Shown: positions 24,241-35,327 of the stretch, piece by piece | How positions within the stretch are numbered: the stretch's first letter is position 1 | How the letters are laid out: every line of letters starts with the position of its first letter | Assembly (NCBI GenBank): GCA_036346255.1 | Contig: CM070620.1 | Location: 62,978,522-63,042,521 of the forward strand | DNA from: Ampelocalamus luodianensis | Lineage: Eukaryota; Streptophyta; Magnoliopsida; Poales; Poaceae | Reading direction: 5' to 3' | Length of the DNA stretch: 64,000 nucleotides | The notes under the pieces: generated by a model | Database searches by the model: none | Told to the model about the DNA's origin: nothing | What the model saw: the letters and a program-made list of their open reading frames with translations, nothing else | Translations under genes and position numbers: made by a program

Positions 24241-27140
24241 GCATAAAGTATACTAACAGAGGAAGTTTACAAGCTTGAGTTTGCTCAGTTTGAAGTTATA
24301 CAAAAAAAAGTTATGCATTTTATAAGTTTTAATTGAATTTCTGGAATATCAAATAATGGCAGAAACAAGTTAATATTATTTACAAGAGTTTCTGGCATAG
24401 AAAAATGTCTAAATGTATTTTTAGATTAAACTTTAGTTAAACAGGAATTTAACACAGTTAGAATCATCAAAAAGGAATTAAAATGAATTAATTATGGATT
24501 TTCAAAGCTTAATACAATTTTCAGTTTACAAATAAAAGGTTTCGGGATTTACTACTTATCAAAACAACATGGAAAAACATGGGCCGTTGATCTTGAACCC
24601 AACGGCCCAAACGCTGGGCCCAACGGAGCGCACAGCGCCGCACGCATCCCACCGTTGGATTTAGATCCAACGGTCCACAGCAAAGGAGATGTTTGGCGGT
24701 CCGAACGATCCAGCAAGTGTGGGCCGCAGATCTAAAGATGAGCGGCTCACAGCGAGAGCTCCGGTCGGAGGTCCGATTGCTCGCACCACCAGAGCCGCAG
24801 ATCAAGAGATGAACGACACAAGAGGATCGAAACACTTAGAACTCTAAACGCGCCGAGGAGGTCTAGACCGTTGGATCAAGATCTAACGTTCTAGAGCCGA
24901 GAAGAGGTCCTAAGGCTAAGGATTTAACAGAGGAGGTCCTGAACGACCCAGATCCCTAAGGGGAGATAATGGACGGTCTAGATTTAAAAGAGGGAGATCC
25001 CGACGGCTAAGATCTCGCGGGGGAGGTCTTCAACGGTCAAGATCTACACGAGGAGGTCCTGGACGACCCAGATCTCTAAGAGGAGATCCTGGACGGTCCA
25101 GATTTACTCGAAGGAGGTCCTAAAGGTTAAGATCTGCGGAGGGGGAAGTCCTGAGGTTTTCTTTGCAAAAGACAAAGGGGTGGTCTTTTGCAAAGAGGAC
25201 CCCAAGGGAGGTCCCGAGGGTGGTTTTTGCAAAAATGATCACGGGGTGGTCTTTTCGCGCGGGGTTGATCTAAACGGCTAAGATCGAACTAGGGAGGTCC
25301 TAAATGGTTAGGATCAAATCCGGGGGAGGTCCTAGCACTTAAGGCTTTCGCGGACAAAGATCCTACGGGGAAGATCTAACCTGAGGAGGTCTTTAACGGT
25401 TGAGATGAACCCAAGGAGGTCCTAGACTTGTCGAAACTTACGACAACAGTACAGGACTTCACACTTTGCCCGTTGGCTCACCGCCGGCGACCACGGTCAC
25501 GACGGCGCGAACCAACACTACCAAAATGCGCACAATACTAATGTGAACACAACGGAGGCACTCTCGATGGCGGAGCTGGCCTAAAACGTCGGTGAGCCGG
25601 AGAGAGGCGGAGGAGTAGTTTCGGCAAAAATCGAAAATAGCTAAAAGCTTCGCTACGACCTAATTTAACGGGTGCTCGAGCTCTAAGGGACTATTGCGAA
25701 CACACCTGGATGCAGGGAAGGTCTGGAGGAGGTCGGAGAAGTCCTGGCGGCGGAGACCGATGCCGGAGTTGGAGACGACAACGAGGACCAGGAGCTCTGC
25801 ACAAGGAAAAGGTACAGGGATGATCTATGCAGCTAGGCGATGGCCCAGAGGAGATCTAGGAGCAAATAATCGACCGAGGGAACTCACCGGAGCTGGGGAC
25901 GAAGAAGACCCCAACGGCCGCAACTGCGCAAACTCCAAATTGGTCAAATCATACGAAGGTGACCCAAAATAGAGTTAGGGACAAGATTGGCGACCCCCAT
26001 AGGTCCCACAGGAAACAAAAGGCTGGGCAAGAGGACCACTAGAGCACCAAGGCCACCACCGAGCTTCACGGCCAACAATGGCAGCTTCGGGGGGTTTTTG
26101 GGGTTTTGAGCGTACAGAACAAAGGGGGAGCAAGGAGTGGCAAAGAGGTCCCAGAGGAGGAGCTCGGAGTCTTTATATAGCTTGGAGAACTAGGGTTCAG
26201 CAAGAACAAGGTCCTAGGGAGCTCGACTCATAGCACTGCCATGGACCAACAGAAATGATGGGGGCAAGTGAGGGGCACGACTTCGGCCGAAAGCACTGGC
26301 GCGCATTTAATGCCCAGTAGAGAGACGTTGACGAGGACAATCTCGAAATGACAAGGCACAACTGCTCCCTGCCATGGCCCGCATGCGCGTACGGGCGCGC
26401 GAAGAAGAAGAACAAAGAAGGAGGGTTGGGGTGGTCGTGAGCCCTTAGATTAGAATGAGATGGCTCAGAGCTCACAAGTCCCGCGGAGGTTTAGAGCAGC
26501 AGGGGAGGTCGTGAGCGTCGGATTGAAATCCAACGGCCCACACACGTGCGCTCAAGACCGAGCCTGAGTGCGGCTCCAGGACTGGGTTCGACCGAGTCAA
26601 AAGACTTGGGCTCGGGTCCGACTCGAGCCCGAGTCTGACTCAAACCTAGGGTTTAGATTTGAACAGAGAACTTTGGAGAATCATTTAAGGTAGCAAACTA
26701 ACTCCAAAAATCCTAAATTTTTTGCAAGAGCTTGCTAACTTTGACATTGACCTTGTATAAAATTTTCAGAGGTTTTTATGTAGTGCATTTTTCTCCAAAA
26801 ATTATGCAAGGTGCTGAGATAGGGTTTGACTGAAATTCAAACAGGTTTGACTGACCTCCAAATATATACAAACAATTTCTAAAAATTGTGAAATTTTTCA
26901 GTGGGGTCACACACCATCCCTAGAACTTAGGAAAAATATTTCTAGAGAATGGTCATAAGGTTTGACAAGAAAGTTTTTGATGGACAAGGTTTAGTTCAAA
27001 ATGACTTGTGACTTTGTATTTCCATAATTCCTTTGCAAGGATTTTTCAGAACATACAAGAAATACAAGATGTAAGAAAAGTTTTTAATTTCTATACATTT
27101 TCTTACATTTGAAACACAAGTCAAAACTTGGGATGTTACA
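24241..27140 (-). repeat. Inverted B-type LTR, 5' fragment
   Basis: The right end at 27140 is the LTR start, read on the minus strand as TGTAACATCCC. It is the reverse complement of element B's LTR from 11966 to about 15190. It includes the array complementary to GACCTCC (24850-25440), CCGTTGGAT/ATCCAACGG at 24652-24672, and a TATA box near 26172. No internal element sequence adjoins it, so this is a solo or truncated LTR. Confidence 0.85.
26170..26182 (-). promoter_or_regulatory. TATA box of the inverted B-type LTR
   Basis: The minus strand has GCTATATAAAG followed about 30 bp later by AACCCTAG-like sequence, as in element A's LTR. The equivalent site in the plus-strand copy near 13040 is decayed. 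Confidence 0.5.
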
Positions 27141-27903
27141 TGGTGACTAAGCATTTATATCTTTGAGGTCCCCGTCATGTATATGTTGGGCTTGAGGTCC
27201 TCACACTTGTGGAGTGTGGGCTTGAGGTCCCCATTACTTGCGGAGTATTGGGCTCTTGGTCCCTGTGCTTGCGAGCATAGGTATGGGTATGCAGCGATGG
27301 TTGCATACCTTGCATTACCGGTAAAATGCAAAAAGAGCTAAAGAGAAAGGATGCATTGAGCATTGCATATGCATGTGGTATGGTTTAATGCAAAGTTTCT
27401 GGAAGTGGATGCTGATGTTATAATTTTGTATTGTAATGTATTTTATATGTACTTGATGTGTCTGTGGACTCACTCTTGCTGTTGTTGTTGTTTTAGGTAC
27501 CCAATACAAGAACAACATGCATGGGAGGGGGTAGCCTTATATTGCACACACTGCAATGAACCATTTATAGTTGATTACATTTTAGATCATGCCTTAATAA
27601 TTGAGCAAGTTGCTTAAAGGATTTATTATGGTTATACTTTACGCGTTGGATTATTTGTAATAATGATGAGTAGACTATTTTGGATGCATATTAATCATGC
27701 TTTAGTCATTTAGCATATCTTGAAAGCCTATTGATTACTGAATGTTGGATTGTTTAATTTTGATAATTGTACCTGTTGGAACCCCCGGTATAGTTAGATA
27801 AACAAAGGAGGTTCTGCCGGAATTTAGTAAAGTGTCATGGTTTTAACTTGTTACATTGTTAGTTTAGTAGCATTTCAGGCTCATGTTGGGCTGGGGTGTT
27901 ACA
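27141..27903 (+). repeat. Family C LTR, 3' part (copy 2)
   Basis: Starts where the inverted B-type LTR ends and aligns with the first C copy from about 18542 onward. It has the same series of hairpins (27160-27340), then the GAACAACATGCATGGGAGG segment, and the terminus GGGGTGTTACA at 27903. A primer binding site follows, so this is the 3' portion of a 5' LTR. Confidence 0.85.
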
Positions 27904-27905
27904 GT

Positions 27906-27917
27906 TGGTATCAGAGC
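27906..27917 (+). other. Element C primer binding site (tRNA-iMet type)
   Basis: TGGTATCAGAGC, the exact plant iMet complementary site, lies two bases after the LTR end. Only about 330 bp of leader (27918-28250) follows, with no coding sequence before unrelated sequence begins. Confidence 0.88.
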
Positions 27918-28250
27918 GGGCTCTAGGTCTGTGGTATTTGAAATATTAATCTTAACACACTATGCACAGTAGGTGGGATTGGGTTATTGCATTGCATTTA
28001 CATTTCCGTTATATCGTATTGATGATTGTTAATATGAATTTAGTATGATTGCTAATTAATTGATTATTTTGGTTATGTGTGGGGATAATCGATGTGGAGA
28101 GGTTGAGGTCCTGGTTGTGGCCCTGGGCTTTACCAGTTTACACCACCGTTTGTGGTAAGAGAATCACTTGGCTGGTCCCCCCATGGGCCTCCTAGGCCAA
28201 AGTCTCAAGGCCCAGGTTCTCGAACAACTGCGAAAACCCCCTTTTCTTCC

Positions 28251-29437
28251 TTCTAATTTCTCTTTTAGGTGAATTCCCCCTTAGAACATTTCAGAGTATT
28301 ACAAGTGGGTGAATAGGAGGTTTCTAAAAATCTTTTGCTTTAATTAACGATTTTATCAAGTATGATCTAATTAAAGATTTTTTGCACAAGTCAAGAGATA
28401 TAAACCAAGTTTGTACTAAGATACCCCAAGGATATGCCAATACTAAATACTATTCTAGCTAAGCAGTTCTACACAAAAATAACTAGAAGTGTAAATGCAA
28501 AAATAGTAAAAACAAGAGAGAAAATCGTAATGAGGACAATCGATGTTTTCCCGTGGTATCGAAGTCTTGCCGATCTTCATTGGTCCACATTGAGGTAAGT
28601 CCAAACAAATTGGACTGGTTCACATCTTGAACCAACACCTTGATTCTGTAGGGGTCGCTCTTTGTCCTCTCCGGAGATGGTGAGCACCGAACCACTCACA
28701 ATCGGTGTTGGGTCTCTTCACAACCTTCTTGAAGAGATATTCGCACAATCTTCCTCCAAGCCATCTAGGTGCTAGCAAGCACCAAGAGTAATAGATCATA
28801 GTGCTTGCTTGAAGATTATAAGTGCCAAGGAGTTCAACTAATGATGCAAATACACTTGAATGCTGTCAAGTACCTCAAAATGAGAAATATGAGCAAATAA
28901 GTAGAGGAGAGTGCAACAAAGGCACAAGTGTATTCATTGAGGTCCAAGGTTCTGGACTTGGTGCTGGTGAGGGAGTATTTATAGCCCCCAACTGCAAATT
29001 CGAGCATTTGAAGAAAATCCCAAAAAGATTCAGCAGGTGCCGTACTACCACATTGATCAGACGGTACTACCGCACCTACTATTCAATGGTTGTCTACTGT
29101 TCAATTGATGCTTCTGATCTAGCTGTTATAGGCTGGTGCGGTACTACCGTACTCACATGGTTTGGTAGTACTGCTCTGCTCTTCTGGTACTATCGATTTC
29201 CAGGCGAGGAAAAACTCCCAAAAACATGCTCTTTGGAAATAACATACCGCCAACTAAAAATCAGTCCTACCGCATTGCGGTATTACCGCTCCTCACGTGC
29301 GGTCATACCATTTTTATTAAAATTCTTTTTTCCGAAGCTGTTCTAAATGAAATGCATGACTCTTAGTTGATCAAGATGGCACAAAATAAATCTTCAAGCT
29401 ACTAGCCATGACCCCTCTTTATAGTACGATATCTAGC
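28251..29437 (-). repeat. Probable antisense Ty1/copia LTR remnant
   Basis: A 1.2-kb stretch without gag or pol. Read on the minus strand it has a TATA-like CTATAAATACTCC (28973-28985) in a GGGGGCTATAAATA context. It also has many degenerate palindromes of the form CGGTACTACCG / CGGTAGTACCG (29035-29290), and CCTATTCACCC near its presumed R/U5 end (28300-28315). These traits resemble grass SIRE-type copia LTRs. I cannot find both termini, so the call is tentative. Confidence 0.35.
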
Positions 29438-30064
29438 TGACGAGGATCTGATAATCCTCATTTTATTATTCCTTAATCATGTAATATGACGTCACATGGT
29501 ATACCCCTTAATGTTATTAGGGATGAGTAAGTTAGGTGGTCGTAAGCTTCTCTACGACCACCCCCATAGTCGTAAGTATTTCTATGACTACCACGTAATC
29601 GTAAGTCCTGAGACGATTACGTCCGGTCGTAAGTCTTTCTACGACCAGTACCCAGTCGTAAGCTTTTTCTACGACTACCCCCTGGTCGTAAGTCCTGCTA
29701 CGACTTCTTCACAGTTAACCGGGTCCACTCGCGTAAGGCCCTATTTATCGTGAAGATCGGCGATCAAGATACGTAGTTATATCTGAAATAACTACATATA
29801 ATTCTCCATTATCTCTGATTGGTAACCGTTAGACAGCATGGGGGGTTACTACTCCAGTAATTACTCTCATTATTACGTAATAATGAGCGTCTATTGACCT
29901 GGAACGACAACCGCCCCTACAACATAGTATAAATAGGTGTCTCTTGGAAATAATGGGAGGAGGTTCTTTTGGAGAGACACTCAGTAGCAGTATTAGCGCA
30001 AGCCTTTTCACTGATTATAAACAGGATACCCAATACAATACTCACAGGAGTAGGGTTGTTATTC
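29438..30064 (+). repeat. Fragment H: Tat-type LTR, 5' part
   Basis: Starts TGACGAGGAT, the same ten bases that begin element E's LTRs (47556 and 62297). It has a TATA box TATAAATAG at 29928-29936 and stops at 30064, where element F begins. No polypurine tract precedes it, so it may be a solo LTR or the 5' LTR of an element whose body lies beyond the right edge. It contains the hairpin array at 29536-29705. Confidence 0.65.
29536..29705 (+). repeat. Six-unit hairpin array in LTR H
   Basis: Six inverted repeats with the core GTCGTA ... TACGAC and an 8-10 nt loop beginning AG. They start at about 29536, 29567, 29595, 29625, 29654 and 29683, a period near 30 bp. Flanking stem bases change in pairs: GGTCGTA/TACGACC, AGTCGTA/TACGACT, and in unit 3 GTAATCGT/ACGATTAC. 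The array is upstream of the TATA box, so it is in U3. Confidence 0.85.
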
Positions 30065-33000
30065 TGTAACATCCCAAAGTGCTGTTACCAAAATAAAATA
30101 AATAAAAGTTATGGTTTTATAAGATTTTCTGAAATTTGATAGAGTTTCATTGCTTTATTTTAATTTTTGAAAATTTAAAAGTCAAAATTTAAAAGTTATT
30201 TGAAGTTCTTGAAGTTTTATTTGGTTGGATCTGAAAAATAAAAATTTAATTAATTCTAGAAGTTTCTGGAAATTTAAAAGCTTTTTCTTAAGTATCTTAA
30301 AGCCAAAACAATTTATTTTGCAAAATTAATAGCCAATTATGAATTGAACTATTTTTATTAAGTCCAAAATAAATAAGGGAATTTCTGTGAATTTTCTCAT
30401 AATTTTTGGATTTTATTTGCTATTTTCTAAAGCCTAATTGAATTATCTGAATTAAATCAATTAAGAAATGAAAAGAAATCCTTAAACAGTGTTTTGGGCC
30501 GAATTTGGCTCGGCCCAATCTTTTCCCACGCCCCTCCGGCCCATTCGGCCCGCTCCTCCGTGCATTTAAACCCCGCACACATTTCAACCGTTGGATTGAA
30601 ATCCAACGGCCAGAGCTCGATGTGACGTTTGGATGCCCGAACGCCCAATCTGGTTTCCACTGTTGGATCTCGATCCAATGATCCCGTGACCCCTTCTCCT
30701 CCCACGCGTTCTCTCCCTCTCTCTCCCCCACCGTCCGATTTTAATAGGACGGCCAACAAAATCCTGGCCACGTCACCTTTCTTCCTCCTTTCCCTTTCTT
30801 CCTCGCGTAACGCCGCACCCGAGCCGCCATTAGCGCCTGAGAAAAGCTCCACCTCTACTGTGATTTCCTCCCCTTCTCTGCCCCGAATCACGCGCATTCA
30901 AACCTCCCGTCAATTTCGCACCCGATCCCACCTCTCACCTTCCTTTCTCGGCTCCAAATTCCGTTAATTTCTCCGGCGACACCGCGCGGCCTCCGTGCAC
31001 GTCACGCCACCTCGTACCCTCCCGCGCCCTACAAAGGTGCGCCCCGGCATCGCCTCTGCACCCTGAACCCAGCGCCACCACCCACCCTTTCCCTCCCCTC
31101 GTCGTTTGGCCGGATTTTGCAAATCCTCGTCGACGGCCGCCACTTCTCCCGCCACCTCTAGCACCGCCTCCCTCGCCGCCGCGTCCTCGCCGATGCCACC
31201 AACGGCTTTCGCCACATCACCACGCACCAGGTGCTCGCCTCCATTTCGCCGGAGAACCACGGGATCATCTTCTTCATCGACAACCGAAGCTCACCGCCGC
31301 AAAAGCCTGCCGCCGACGACCTTCCAGCCACGCCCGCTCGCATCTAAGGTAGCTATTAGATTCAGCACATCCTTCTCTTCGGTTTGGTACCATCTGTGTG
31401 CCTCACCGCGGCGTAAAACACCGGCAAGGGTGGTCACGAGAGCTCCACCGGTTTCGGCCTCCGTGGCCTTGCCACCTCCTTGCCATGTCACCCCCTACGC
31501 ACGTGGCATCATGTGGCGCCTACATGTCGCTGATGTGGCCAAAACCACACCGGCTCATTCTCTGGTCCACCATGGACCAAGAACAAATTAGTGGACCTGG
31601 TCCACGAGACCCGAGCCCACATGTCAGCAACCCAGCCCCTTTTTCTTTTGGAAATAATTCGGCCGGGAAAATCAAATTCCCTCGCTGACGTCATCTTGCA
31701 CAATATCTCGAATTTTCATTACAAAGATAATTACCAAAATTCAGAAACACCCTAAATCCTATCATTCAATGTATTTTCAATCTTTCAGAGCTCATATCTT
31801 TTGCATCCGAACTCCAATTTAGGTGATTCAAATTTCTAAATTTGTCTAAATTCAAGATCTAGCTAACCAAACCAAAATTATTTAATTTGGAGTTCATTTG
31901 AATTTTATTTGAATTTGGCTTATTTCGCGATTAGATTTCGACGACTTCGGAGAGTCAGATTTCGACGCCATTTGAAGAGCACATAAGAGGATTGATTTTG
32001 ACTGTATGATCATCGTGATTGTACGCTTGGACTACCTGAAGAAAGTACTTGTGAGTACTAGGTGACCTGTTAAGGAAAACAACACCACCTCAGTACCAAG
32101 TGATCTGTTAAGGAAAACAACATCACCTCGTCAACGAATGCAAGTTATACCCTTGATCATATTGATCCCATTAATTCAAATTATTTATATTCTGTTTTAA
32201 ATTATTACTGCATGCATATGTTTATACAATTATTTTAATTCCCTGTTTTAAATGCCTAGCTATTCCACTTTTTTCCTTGTATGGCCAATTTGAGTATTGA
32301 ACGTGAATACCTTGTCACCATTAGACAAAATGATACTAAAATTAATCATATGCTTAGCCAATGCTTAGATCAAATCTTGTATTTGGGAAGCTTTCAACCA
32401 AATCTTTCAAATTTGATTTAAATTGGATCTATGGTATTGTTTTACCATAGATGGTTTATAAAATACTTTTACTTAGAAAATAAAATGAAAATGGGTTTGG
32501 ACTTGGGCAAATTGGTTGTCTGGAGGGTGCAGGTTTATGCACGGGCTCAACTGGGTAGGTTGAGGCCCAGGGTTCTGATGGATGTCGCACAGGTCAATTA
32601 AGGACCGGTCTTCGAGCCGCATCTTGCTATACCACCACCGTACCACCACATGTCCTCAGTGTGGGGAGTAGGACCTGGCTAATTAATCTGCAATGTTCCA
32701 CCGTGGTCGTTCCCTACAGATGCAATGGGTAGTCATGTTACGACTTATGTTAGTCGCACCTAGGGCAAGAGGGGGCCCGAACCCGGAGGTCTTTATTCCA
32801 AAAGGGGTGGCAAAACCTTAGCGAGGGGTAACTACGGTGGAATGACGCTTTGTAAATGCCTTGTCACGTGCTCTAGACTGCTTACCTAAGTTAGTGAGCG
32901 GTGGTATCGACGGATGCCGAACAAACTAGAGAAGACGTGTCTTGTGGGTAAAGCTGTACAACCTCTGCAGAGTGTAAAACTGTTCGAATAGCCGTGTCCA

Positions 33001-33645
33001 CGGTCATTAACATGCTGGCAAAGCCACTCAAAGTTAGACTTTGGTTTTACTTGAAAAAGACTTTTCCGAACTGGTTTATCCAAATGGGATTTGGGCAGGA
33101 AGCCATGTGATAGGAGGGTATCCTTCACTATTCATGTGTGAATGTTATCTGACTATAAAACTGAGAATTTATAAAATGATTTGTAGTTATAAAGTATCTG
33201 CTTTTGAACTTAGTACAAGTATTTAAACAAAATGCTGCTTTATGCAAATCAACCAATAAGCCATCCTTTGTTACATCCATGTATGCATGTCATTCTGCTA
33301 GTTGATGGGTGTAACTTGCGAGCACGGTAGTTGTGCTCATACTTGCTTTATGCAAACAAATTTCAGAAGAGAAGGACTTTGCTACCGACGTGGATCCCGA
33401 CGACTAGGCCACTTCCCCAGTCGATTTCCTGTGGCAGATTAACTGGACCCTACTACTTCTTTGTCTTCCGTTGTATTCTTTACTGCTGGCTTGTAAGCCT
33501 TCTTTGTAATAAACTCTGTTGATTATAAATAAAGTTGTGATATGAATTTGTTACCATATTTGTTTACTGTGTGAACTAGCGACTGATCATGGGACTAGTT
33601 CAGAAATGCACAGAGGATCTGGGATGTTAATCCCGGGTTCTGACA
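30065..33645 (+). repeat. Element F 5' LTR (3.6 kb)
   Basis: Starts TGTAACATCCCAAAGTGCTG and ends TTCTGACA. The U3 (30540-30900) has CCGTTGGAT/ATCCAACGG at 30589-30610. The expected TATA box near 31030 reads CTACAAAG, whereas the related solo LTR I has TATAAAAG at the same place. The conserved block includes GACTTGGGC (32501), GGTCAATTAAGGACC (32592) and TTCGAATAGCCGTGTCCACGG (from 32982). GC-rich open frames at 30600-31690 lie in the LTR and have no recognisable product. Confidence 0.9.
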
Positions 33646-33648
33646 AAT

Positions 33649-33661
33649 TGGTAACAGAGCC
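33649..33661 (+). other. Element F primer binding site
   Basis: TGGTAACAGAGCC, three bases after the LTR end, matches the iMet-type primer site except for one A in place of T. Confidence 0.82.
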
Positions 33662-34176
33662 ATATCAACTGTAGGTCGTGACCTAGTTAGAATGGCCGTT
33701 AGTTGAAAACTTCAAAACTTATTTTATATAACAAGAAAAATAAAATGTTCTCTTCTCATCTAGGTCATCTGTCTATAGCCTCCTTATAGAAAATTCTTCC
33801 TCACCTAATTCTTTCTTCACCAGTTTATAATGTTAAATGGATCCTCTTTCCTTATAAATTCCTATAGATGGTTAACACGTTCTTAACCCTTACGTTCAAA
33901 ACCACAAGATATGAAGCTGTCAAGAGAGCATCGTCAACAAAGACCACGAGCAGAAGATACGATGCCAGCCCATCCCTATAGTCTAGGTTTGCTAAGGCTC
34001 ACTCTGTGTATTGAGTCGTTTCACCAAGTTAAAGAGTCTCGATCGATAGAACATTGTAATACTTTCGAGTTCTTTCTTTTGTTTGGGAGTGTGTTTTGCT
34101 CTATCCCCTTAGTTCTTCTTCTTTGTCTCTTCCCTAGCCTTTATCTTCTTTCCTAACCCTCTAGAGTAACTGTCAG
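33662..34176 (+). other. Element F leader
   Basis: About 515 bp between PBS and gag start. Small frames exist (for example 33911-34156), but none resembles gag, pol or the pre-gag ORF of A and G, so I call it non-coding. Confidence 0.5.
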
Positions 34177-35252
34177 ATGGTGAACACTCGTCGCTCTGAA
34201 AGTGGAACCAACACCAATAGTGATGGAAGTACCCAAATTCCACCACCACCAGCCAATGGATCAGAATGGCAACAGATGAACAACAACAAGCCACAAGAAG
34301 TATCTCATAATAATGTCATAAGCCACACTCTTCCTGAAAGTCACCATCAGTGGAAGTATGTCATCTGCTATAGATATGGTGAACCAGGTCACTTCGCTTA
34401 TAGATGCCCTCAAAAAGGAAGGCCAAAACAAGATGTTCATTGTGTTAACTGCAATAGCATCGGACATTGTTTCATCAAGTGTTCCAAGAGGAAGGTGATC
34501 CAGTATCAAGCCTGCAACTGTTGTGGCAAGAAAGGACACTTTGTCAAACAATGCCCCTTACAAACATTCTTGGCACCACAAGCAACCTCAGCACAGGAGA
34601 TAGAACAGAAGAACCTCGGACGACACACCAAGCAGCAGAGATATCTCAGCCCGACGTAAGAAGCCAAGTGAGCCAAGTTAGTACAAAAGAAGCTCAAGAA
34701 TCAGGTGGACAAAATTCTGACCAAATCAAGCACAAGACGTTCGATCAGCAGGACAGAGTTCACAAGAGGAAGATGGTAGGTTAAGTGGCAGACATTGCAA
34801 GAAACCCCAAGATGTTCCGCGACAACAATGGTGGCCAATCTCAGTAGAACAAAACATCAAGGGCAGGAGTACAATGCCTCAATTGTCGGGATATGGGGCA
34901 TTATGCCAATCGATGCCCAAAAAGACGGTTAGCACTCACCTCCAACAACATTCCAAAAGCTACTCTGATCGCAACAATAACACCAGAAGCAGGTGATAAA
35001 AACAAAAGAAGATACATGTCTCAGCTGCATAAATACAGAAGTTTAGGGTTGCCAATGCCTCAAGAAACAACCATGAACCAGCTGGCCAGATTGTTGCTCC
35101 CCAACACCTCTGTTGGAGGCCAGTCACAGAAGAACTCATATGATCTTGCAGGTGTCACGTGCTTCAACTGCCATGAGGTTGGGCATTTTGCCAAGAAATG
35201 TCGAAAGAGGCAGCAGACAGCAAATCCAGCCGTCGATGACAACTCCAATTAA
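34177..35252 (+). pseudogene. Element F gag with five zinc knuckles and no capsid
   Basis: The start MVNTRR... followed by PPPPANGSEWQQM matches the gag start of element G (MVNTRTGSGS, PPPPAAGPDWQQM). Where G continues into capsid, F goes almost directly to zinc knuckles. Five follow, at about 34366, 34441, 34513, 34875 and 35160. CVNCNSIGHCFIKC, CNCCGKKGHFVKQC, CLNCRDMGHYANRC and CFNCHEVGHFAKKC are complete, while the first has Tyr in place of its second Cys (CYRYGEPGHFAYRC). A frame change near 34500-34660 and stops at 34782 and 34845 break the reading. The knuckles would bind RNA, but the protein could not build a capsid by itself. Confidence 0.85.
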
Positions 35253-35310
35253 AAACATGGTATCCCTAGCTTATGTTTCTAGCCTCTCCGAATCTCAGGG
35301 TCGAAATTCC

Positions 35311-35327
35311 TTTTAAGGGGGGTAGTT
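35311..35327 (+). other. Element F polypurine tract
   Basis: TTTTAAGGGGGGTAGTT ends at the 3' LTR, whose first bases are TATAACACCCC where TGTAACATCCC is expected. Confidence 0.8.

Noticed and set aside
28160..28225. GGGCCTCC/GGCCCATG-rich segment resembling the reverse complement of 17233-17280
   Set aside because: Similarity is short and made of GC-rich palindromic words common in grass LTRs; no further collinear homology extends from it.
29030..29330. Repeated CGGTACTACCG-like units that look like a small CRISPR-type array
   Set aside because: Spacing and units are irregular, the genome is a plant's, and the palindromes fit a copia LTR.
31106..31591. A 161-codon GC-rich open frame in F's 5' LTR (and similar ones at 30457-30897, 35726-36232 and 59058-59504)
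   Set aside because: They lie in the GC-rich U3/R part of LTRs, are alanine/arginine/proline-rich in several frames at once, and show no known domain. Open frames there follow from base composition.
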